Shown: positions 54,001-64,000 of the stretch, piece by piece | Layout of the letters: the number at the start of each line of letters is the position of its first letter | Numbering within the stretch: the first letter of the stretch is position 1 | NCBI GenBank assembly: GCA_032158125.1 | Contig: JASKOT010000028.1 | Span: 177,777 to 241,776 of the forward strand | DNA length: 64,000 nucleotides | Source: Papiliotrema nemorosa | Lineage: Eukaryota; Basidiomycota; Tremellomycetes; Tremellales; Rhynchogastremaceae | Direction of reading: 5' to 3' | Notes under the pieces: model-generated | Told to the model about the DNA's origin: nothing | Seen by the model: the letters and a program-made list of their open reading frames with translations, nothing else | Database searches by the model: none | Program-made: the position numbers and the translations under genes

Positions 54001-55032
54001 ATCTGGAACCTCCAAGAACTGCACATGAGCAATTATCGACGGGCGGACGACAGGGATTACTCACCCGTGTGACGAGAAAATCGATGATTTGGGTCTCGAA
54101 GATATAACCCAAAGGAATCCAGTTCAAGAATCTCAGCAGAGTCTCCAGGGTCGCTTTGATCAGACTGGGCTTGTTCGCCTTCTCCAACACTTCGTTACAC
54201 AGGTTGAAAATCTCCGAAAACTCGTTGCACATCGATTGCTTGAGCTGCTTTGTTTTCGCTTGAGTCATCTGCTCTGCCGAGAAATCAAAGATCTCCTCGG
54301 AAAGGAGTTTGAGGATGACCATGTTGTTCTCGCAGAGGGTGAGGTTGGTACGGGAAGAAGCGACGATTTCGGGGATGAATGAGGGCCAGTCCTTGGGCCA
54401 GGCTTGTTTGAGAATCTGCTGATAAGCTGACAAATAAAGGCGGTCGGCAGATCAACTCACTTGGACGAGAACCAAGTTGAGCTTATTCAGATATCCCTTT
54501 TCTCTCCTCATCCTCGTCTCATCTGATGACACTTCGACCGTGACTTGCACAATGAAGTTTCGGATGCCCGATTGTTGATCGGGTGGTAGAGCTTTCCATC
54601 TTGTCTGAATGAGCTTCTCGAGGATTTGGAGGGCGATGTACTGGTTGATCAGCGCGGCTTCGGCAGGAAAGCAGCAACATACTTTGGTGTTGAGATTTTG
54701 AGAGCTTTCGAGGATTGCGGGTACACGTTGCCATGAGTCTGGGTTTTCTTGGAATTGGGTGAGGACTCGTTGAGCGCTTTGTTGCTAGAGCGTCAGCTCC
54801 GAATGAAACCACAGCATCTGCAGAAGCACCTGTTCTCCTACTCCCCCGTAGAATGCTTGAACAACCTGATCGATCAAGCTGGGCATCAGCGTCGACGATG
54901 AAAGAAATCCAGTCTAGCTCACTTGACATCGAGATCTTTGTTGAAGTCGAGTATAGCCTGAGCGCGCGAGTTAGCTGATGCGGTCCAGAGCGGGAATGGG
55001 GGGGAATAAGGTAGGTGTCCGCTCACCTCCAT
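51059..55032 (-). CDS. CRM1: exportin-1 (CRM1) nuclear export receptor
   Basis: Carries leucine-rich NES cargo out of the nucleus with Ran-GTP. The first coding exon is only ATGGAG (55032-55027), joined to [12 protein letters not shown] at 54957, matching the yeast start MEGILDFSNDLDI. HEAT repeats follow with near-universal blocks: [66 protein letters not shown] and [13 protein letters not shown]. The NES-groove segment reads [20 protein letters not shown], then [28 protein letters not shown] and FYEAVGYMI. The end is acidic, QLDDDTEL. Many short introns interrupt it. Thr replaces the Cys that leptomycin B attacks in human CRM1. Confidence 0.96.
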
Positions 55033-55549
55033 CGTGCCGACCTCACACTCTCACTGTAGCTCAAGCTGTCGATGGAGAAGGAAATGAACTGGTGTATCAG
55101 CATTGACACAGCGGTGTGACGGGAGATGCAGCTGTCGATATGCAACATGAAATCGGGTTGGGCGTACGGCAGAGACTCACGTTCTTAGCTCTGTCGAAGG
55201 CGCGATCAGGCTCCGAGCGGAATCAGGTCCTGTAGAGGTTGGTACTGTGGCAGCACGAGCGAGGTCTTCTGGGTGATTGCTGCGATTGCTTTGTCGCTAT
55301 CAGAATGGTGTTGTATGATACCCCTTTCAAGGTGTGCTCAGCGTCGTCCGCTTCGGTGCGCGTAATCAGCTCAGCCCAGCCAGCAGCTCGGCGGTATGCG
55401 GCGATATGGATCAAGTGGCGATTTGCCACCCCACCCCCCTGGATTAATCAATTGACGTTTTAGACGCGCTTATCGATTGCAAGGGGCGTGTTTCAGATCT
55501 CCCATTCCAGTTCTCATTCAATCCTCTTTTTTTTTTTGGTATCATCGTC
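55033..55549. promoter_or_regulatory. divergent promoter CRM1 / DDX41
   Basis: A 517-bp gap between two outward-reading housekeeping genes. A run of T lies at about 55529-55541, just before the DDX41 start. No TATA box is obvious. Confidence 0.45.
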
Positions 55550-57975
<2,426 letters not shown>

Positions 57976-58234
57976 TGGAAGTCGTCAATTCATCGCACCG
58001 AAAAGAATTGGTAAATGTCTCTGCATTGTATCTCATAAGTAACTTTTGTGTGTTGTCATCGACCCATGTATAGCTGATCAGCCTGTCTGCAATATCCGAG
58101 AAATGCATTGTGCGCCGCATGAATCTGCTGTACGCCCGTGGGCTCTGATGTTTTCGCCACGTGCAATCTCTCCTCCAAGAATCTAGTGAAGGATATCTCT
58201 CCCTTTACCTCTTTCACCTCCATTTCGATTCAGC

Positions 58235-61131
58235 ATGACACCCACTTCCCCTCGTCAGGTCATTATTGACCCACATTTGCCAGCCGCAAATAGGTCACAT
58301 TCGATCACCATGTCGCCGAATGCTTTGTCGCCTTCACGAGCGATGGGACCACATCTCCTTCCTCATCCGCATCGGAATAACAACACTGGTCGATCTTACC
58401 GTGACGAAGAGGGGGCAAGAGAGAGGCAGATGCAACAAGATATCGAGAGTGCCATGTCAATGTGTGGGTCTACATCCCCTATCCATCCTGTGACATTGCT
58501 AACCTATACTTCCAGCTCGAGCAAGATCAGGTTCTGTCAACCAGGAAACTTCACCTGGCATGCGACCTTCTCAGATGCATTTTCCATCCACCTCACCTAT
58601 CGACGAAGCCACGTTCCCCATGTTGTCCGACCTCGAAGAAGCCGAGATGGATCGCGCGCGATCAAGCCGGTTCAGATTGCAAGGAGATGATGGATCAGAC
58701 GAGGACCACGATTACGACCATGAACGTCGACGATCTTCGCATCATGATCAGGAAGCCCGAGGAGAAGGGATGATGGATCATCATAGTGGAGCTAGCGAGA
58801 GACAATCCGGTTCGAGCGGGTTTGAGTCCCATTCTAGGTTGTTACCTGAACGCGAACGCGAGAGGATGGAGAGGGAAAGGGAGAGATTGGGCGATAGGAG
58901 TGGAATGGCGAGGATCGCCTTTGATTTCGCTGCCATGGAAGATTTTGCATCCAAAGAGAGGGAGAATATGCTGGGAGGGGATAGTACGCCTAAATGGATA
59001 CCTAACGGGGGTGGAGATGAAGGACCGAGAAGGAGAACCGGATCAGCGGTAGCCAACCAAGGGAGGAATAACGTTGATCCAGGAAGTTACGATACCGCCA
59101 TGGAACGCACCAACACCCTGAGTGTTTATGGAGATGATCAAGATCACGACCAGCGACATTCGGAGGATCAACCTCGAGAGGAGAATATCGATCAGACATT
59201 CTCGCCAAAGGACAGCGAGACGGGAACGACTCATTTCCATCGACGTCGACAGAGAAAACTCTCCCAATCCAACCCAGTCATGCGCCGTCAAGGCAAACTT
59301 GCCCTTTTTGAAGGGTTCGGCTCACTTGGAGGGGGTAATGAGGCAGCCGATGCTTCGCCCGCTGGCTTCAAGGCACCTAGACAACCAAAGAATCTAGGAG
59401 GTCCTTCTGGTCCTGGAGCTTTTGTCCCATTCACCGACGCTGCACCAGGTCACGATAGGCCTTACAGATTCTCCTTCTATTCCAACGCTCAACCTCTTAC
59501 TATACATGCTCGAAGTCTGGCTGAATTGCCAGCGGAAGGTCAAACATTTGAGGATCTGTTCAAGGGAAAGAATAATGACGAATCGAATGGCGCTAGAGGT
59601 CCCGCACCAGACTATGCGAGTATGAAAAATGAGAGTGGAGCGGGTACACCTACGGGAGACGGCACGATGAGCGGAGCAGGCAAGATGAGCTTATTGGCCA
59701 AGGCTGCAGGGGCCGCGAGCGCACAGGTCGGAGCGGGAGCACTTCAGAAGGGACCTCCAGGAGGAGGAGGCATACCGGGAAACGCAGACGATGATCCTGA
59801 AGCGTTTACATGGTGGTTGGACGTCTTGTCGCCAACGGATGAGGAGATGCGGATGTTGTCCAAGGTGAGTCTCCTGCGCATGTAGTGTCATATCGACACT
59901 GACGACAAGGTCTTCGGTATACATCCTTTGACGACAGAAGACATTCTATTAGAGGAGACGCGTGAAAAGATTGAACTGTTCAGAAACTACTACCTGGTCT
60001 GTTTCCGATCATTCGATCAGGACCCATACTCTCAAACATACCTCGAACCGCTCAACATGTACATTATCGTTTTCCGAGAAGGAACATTATCTGTGAGTCC
60101 CCATCACCTCGCCCTTGTCCGCATGACTCAATTGCAGTTCCACTTCAGGGGTACGCCACACCCTCAAAACGTACGAAGGCGAATCAAACATCTCAAAGAT
60201 TACATTTCTGTCACATCCGACTGGATCTCATATGCGCTCATCGATGACATTACCGATGCCTTTGGGCCTCTGATCCAAAGTATCGAGTACGAGGTCGACA
60301 GTATCGATGAGTTGGTCTTGATCCTGAAAGAGGCGGAGCAGAGCGATATGTTGAGGCGGTGAGTTGATGTGCACTGCTTGTAGTCGAGCAAACCTGATGG
60401 GCAGAATCGGAACGTGTCGAAAGAAGGTCATGGGTCTTTTACGTCTGATGGGGAACAAGGCGGACGTCGTGAAAGGTCTAGCAAAGCGGTGTAGGTTGCC
60501 CTGGTCATTTCAAGTACATAGCTCACCAACAGGCAATGAACAATGGCTCGTCGCACCAAAATCCGATATCGTATGTTACATTCCATCTCGCCATATTCGC
60601 CGTCATCAGAGCATCCAGGATTTCTGCGAGCTGACATGACAGGGTCTCTATCTTTCGGATATCCAAGACCATCTTATCACCATGACTCAAAATTTGAATC
60701 ATTACGAAAAGATTCTATCTAGATCACACTCGAATTACCTCGCGCAAATCTCAATCGAGATGACAGACGCCAATAACCAGATCAACGACGTCTTGTCAAA
60801 GCTCACGGCGTTGGGTACAATCTTGATGTCAGTGACCCCACCTTTACATGTGCGGAAGCCAAGTACTGATGAGATAGTCCTATGAACTTGGTGACTGGTC
60901 TATGGGGAATGAACGTCCACGTCCCAGGGGAAGATATCAAGGATGGGGTAAGTTGACGAGTGATGAATAATGTCTGTAGACTGTTTCGCTAATAGTCAGT
61001 ACGCATGGTTTGGAGGCATTGTCGGTTGCCTATTGTTATTTGCAATACTTGGAGCTTTCGCTACGGTGAGTAAAGTGGTTACAAACATTGACCAGGACTG
61101 ATTCGGCCAGTGGAAGTGCTTCGTCCGGTGA
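58235..61131 (+). CDS. CorA-family Mg2+ transporter, Alr1/Mnr2-like
   Basis: A magnesium channel of the plasma membrane (Alr) or vacuole (Mnr2); sequence alone does not choose. The start MTPTSPRQVIIDPHLPAANR opens a long disordered, Arg/Glu-rich cytosolic half with many Ser/Arg motifs. The CorA domain begins near FTWWLDVLSPTDEEMRMLSKVFGIHPLTTEDIL, then EKIELFRNYYLVCFRSF, NMYIIVFREGTLSFHFRG and YALIDDITDAFGPLIQSIE. A long stalk helix follows (NYLAQISIEMTDANNQINDV). The pore helix ends in the signature GLWGMNVHVPGE. A second transmembrane helix, FGGIVGCLLLFAILGAFAT, precedes a short tail, WKCFVR. About eight introns are present. Confidence 0.93.
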
Positions 61132-61584
61132 TCGGGATCGATTTGAAAGGGATGGTCTGCTTTGTCATTGCTGGCTGTTGGTTGTAACGTGTATCTGTAC
61201 TTGGGGAACCCTACCTCATTCTAGACATCATCTCTGATCCAAAGGTCCTTTCATTCTTCTTTTCTATTCAGTCGCACCGCATTGGTCGTTTTCAACGATA
61301 CGTAAACTGCATGAAGCGACAATCTTTATCGGGTTGGCATGGTCATACGATGCATGTGTCAGCGGTCTCAGCCACAGAGCTTGCGGTCGCTTGGCTATAC
61401 GGAGAAGAGTTGTCAACGCCCATTGAGACATCGATGAAGTGTGATCCTGATCCGGCCACACACAATGAGAGGATGTACACAGGGACCGGGAGAACTTTAA
61501 AGACCGAAGAGGGGGTATAAGGGGGGCGATTGACTGATCTGGGTCATCGAAGAAAGGAGGTGGTCACCACTTTGAGGGGTCCTG
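61132..61584. other. intergenic between convergent genes
   Basis: A 453-bp space shared by the 3' ends of the magnesium transporter and the minus-strand unknown gene. Nothing recognised. Confidence 0.5.
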
Positions 61585-63800
61585 TCAGTTGATGCTCATT
61601 TGCCGGACAAGACTTACTCCTCCGTATGGGTCATCTCCTGGCATAGCTGCTTGACTATGCATGGAAGAATTCTGAGCTTGAAAGGTGGCCGGCGTCCTCG
61701 TCTCGTCTCGAGCTTGCGGTGATCGTAGCGGGCCATGCGGAGAAGCAGCGTTCTGCGAGGCCAAATCATCGATCCCTCTATGTACTGCGGAGGTTTGAGG
61801 ACGCTGATGATCCGGTCCGGCGAATCGCGAGGGAGATGACCAATCAATATCACCGCCTGCATTCGGTCGACCATCAGAAAGACCTTGCTCCTGGACCATT
61901 AGTTCCACTCTCCTTGTGTCGGGTGCAGGTGCCTCACCTGTCTCAATGCCCACGGCAGTCTGTCTCCACTCGCAATGACCCTCGCCCCGCCTATAAAATC
62001 ATCCCGCCCAACGGGCCCGGTTCGGAGTGATCTTCCTTCCCACCCGCCATCGCTTCCAGCGTGCATAGGACCCGGGGCGTTCGATGAGCCGAGCTGGCTA
62101 CTCCTTAACGCGCGTGGTTCACCTCCAAGCATTTTCAGCCTGTCCGGATGGACACCATGATGGAGCGTCTGCATGGATTTCGCTTGATTCGGAGCTGGCG
62201 TGTGGTAGCTCGGCGATAAGATGGCCCCGTATGATCGACTATCGCGGATCCGTTCACCTTCATTCGTTCTCAGGGTATTATAGTCTTGTGAGGGTCTGTA
62301 GCCTGAGCGGACGATGGATGATGGCTGTCCTACGCCTTGAACGTCACTCAGGGCGGGTGTGGGGTCGCTCCCCCAGCCACTATCGTCGACCCCTGATGTG
62401 GGATCACTCCGCCCGTACTGCCCACCCAGATTCGGCGTCGCAGGTTGAGGTCTCGCCTTATTGACGGCCTTCTCGAAGTCTGCTCTACCAGGTGCAGCAG
62501 CTCGCCCAGGCCAGCCAATATCTGGTACAGAAGGCAAACTATATGGCTGACCGCTTCCCCCGCCATCATTTCTGAATCGGTTAGGTGTGGTGGCTTGAGA
62601 CAGGCCTTGTTTCTGGGGCTGTCGCCGTCCTCGACCGCCGCCAACTTGCGAGAGGAAGGCTCGTAGTTCCTCTTGAGTTGGTTCCGGCTCTTCGGGAGGA
62701 GGGTTCTTGTACCTAGAATCAGACCGTGTCATCAATTCGAGAGGATACTCACTTGACGCCCTCCCAGGGGATGTATGAGCCCTTCTGTACAGGTGGAGCG
62801 GGGATCACTTCGTCTTTCACGTCCTCTTTGCCGGGACTGTCCTTTACAACGGACAGAGGCCCGATCTTGCGCATTGAGTCAATTTTCACACGGTCGACGC
62901 CGACTTCGATCTCTTGTAGCTCCAAAAGATACTGTTGAGGCGGCTGAGCGGGAGCTTGATCCTGAGTATCGCCACCCCAGCCATCATCGATATTGTCGGG
63001 AGGCGAGATTGGAGCCGGCGCGGGATAAATCCGATGCTGCACACCGTTTGGACCCACAAGCTGCTCGGTAGGCGGCAGAGGGGCAATTGGACCCTGACAT
63101 CAGCTGACGGAAAGGTAAGTCACTCTCCAACTCACACTCTGCCTGACGCCATAACCGGGTGAGAAGGCGAAATGAGGATTCCGGTTTCCCTGTTTGAATT
63201 CTGACTTCTTTATCTGTATTCGTCAGCTTGCGTCGAGCGGAACATGACTAACTGGCTCGACTGGGCCCATGCCTAACGCATAGCTTTGGGCAGGAGAGGT
63301 GGAGGGGTGATCGTCATGCTCAGTGTCGGCAGGTCGATCATCCCAGGCAGGTGGAGTTGCGGCCGAAGTGAGAGGAGCCTGACAAATGTAAGTGTGTGAC
63401 TCCATCGGGGACCAGCCAACATCGGACATCAAGCAGAATGGAACTCAGTCCGTGGCGGAAGACCACATAGTTTGGTGAATATCGACTTACAGCATTATGG
63501 AGCTGACCAGGTTGATGAGATCGCGTTGCTTCGGTCTGATACTGCGGTGCGGGAGTAGGCTCAACTCGTCGGGGTTGGGCGTAATTTTGGATGATCGCCC
63601 GTCTGGCTTCATCGTCATTGTATCGATTTCGGCGAGCTGGACGTCTGGTAGTCGGGGCACAACGGTCAGCCGAAGAGGCAAGAGATGTGTAGCCAGGAAG
63701 TATCTGGGGAGAACACTCACTGATACTGCACCTGCTGCTCGGTGCTCCGCCCGCCTGTCTCCTGCTGCTGCATTTCCTGTTGATGGAGGTAGGAAGGCAT
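61585..63800 (-). CDS. low-complexity hypothetical protein
   Basis: Not recognised. The Met at 63800 (MPSYLHQQEMQQQETGG) starts a Gln-rich segment. Short introns join it to RPARRNRYNDDEARRAIIQ, AATPPAWDDRPADTEHDD, a Pro/Gln-rich part and LQEIEVGVDRVKIDSMRKIG. Then come QKGSYIPWEGVK and YKNPPPEEPEPTQEELRAFLSQ, the two best candidates for conserved patches. The remainder is Ser/Gly/Pro/Arg-rich (GGGRGRRQPQKQG, DDSGWGSDPTPALSD, WEGRSLRTGPVGRDDF) and ends VRQMSIN. No signal peptide or membrane helix is seen. The composition suggests a regulatory scaffold or RNA-associated protein, which I cannot confirm. Exon joins are approximate. Confidence 0.6.
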
Positions 63801-64000
63801 GCTTTGGGAGCGAGAGGAGGCAAAGATTGGTGAGTAGATCAGATGTGATCAGTATGGATGAGAGTGAGAAGTGAAAGATGGATCAGTCGAGAGAGAGAAG
63901 GTGCGCCCTCTACTGACCAAAGGTGGTCCGTGCTTCAGACCATCAGAACCACCGGGGGGGGGGGGGCGCGCGCGCGGCGGGGGGGCGGCGGGGCCCGGCC
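63801..64000. other. contig end with G/C runs
   Basis: After ordinary sequence to about 63952, the final ~48 bases consist of a long G run, GCGCGCGC and further G/C tracts. The change is abrupt and unlike any other part of the window, so an assembly or sequencing artefact at a contig end is the likely cause. Confidence 0.7.

Overview
The window looks like a contig end from a basidiomycete fungus, most likely a Tremellomycetes-type yeast. Nearly every gene is split by very short introns, mostly 34-60 nt. These have GTGAGT-like donors, a CTGAC or CTAAC branch site and usually a CAG or TAG acceptor; GAG acceptors and one GC-AG intron also occur. Genes such as DDX41, COP9 subunit 4 and a DUF7137 protein are typical of filamentous and basidiomycete fungi and absent from Saccharomyces. 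I reconstructed exon joins by hand, so exact splice sites are predictions.

Layout. 1-8.5 kb: a sugar-scavenging block with an alpha-L-rhamnosidase (cut by the left edge), a secreted GH3 beta-glucosidase and, divergent from it, an MFS sugar transporter. Together they could strip rhamnosyl-glucosides and import the released sugar. 9-25 kb: housekeeping genes, namely an AP180 clathrin adaptor, ARP3, the U3 snoRNP protein DIP2/UTP12, a nuclear zinc-ribbon/winged-helix candidate, TFIIF beta, an Ent3-type epsin and CSN4. 24.8-38 kb: a mix of secreted or membrane proteins, two orphan loci with interrupted reading frames, TFIIE beta and a forkhead factor. 38-50 kb: a membrane glycosyltransferase candidate, TACO1, three small secreted or unknown proteins, a low-complexity protein, a GPI-anchored PL14-like lyase and a TauD-type dioxygenase. 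51-64 kb: exportin CRM1, helicase DDX41, a CorA/Alr/Mnr2 magnesium channel and a low-complexity unknown. The last ~50 bases are G/C runs that look like an assembly end.

The most unusual locus is at 44.2-44.9 kb on the minus strand. It encodes a signal-peptide precursor with six Lys-Arg sites separating short peptides that mostly end in Glu-Ala-Trp-Ala or a close variant. This is the architecture of a Kex2-processed repeat precursor, for a secreted peptide signal or a ribosomally made peptide product. Basidiomycete mating pheromones are lipidated CaaX peptides, so this precursor would be something else.

Other points of note: CRM1 has threonine where leptomycin-sensitive exportins have cysteine; the AP180 tail carries ten Ark1/Prk1-type phosphosite motifs; and both divergent promoters of the beta-glucosidase/transporter pair place a GCGGGGC motif beside their TATA-like box. 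I found no tRNA, rRNA, transposon or CRISPR array.
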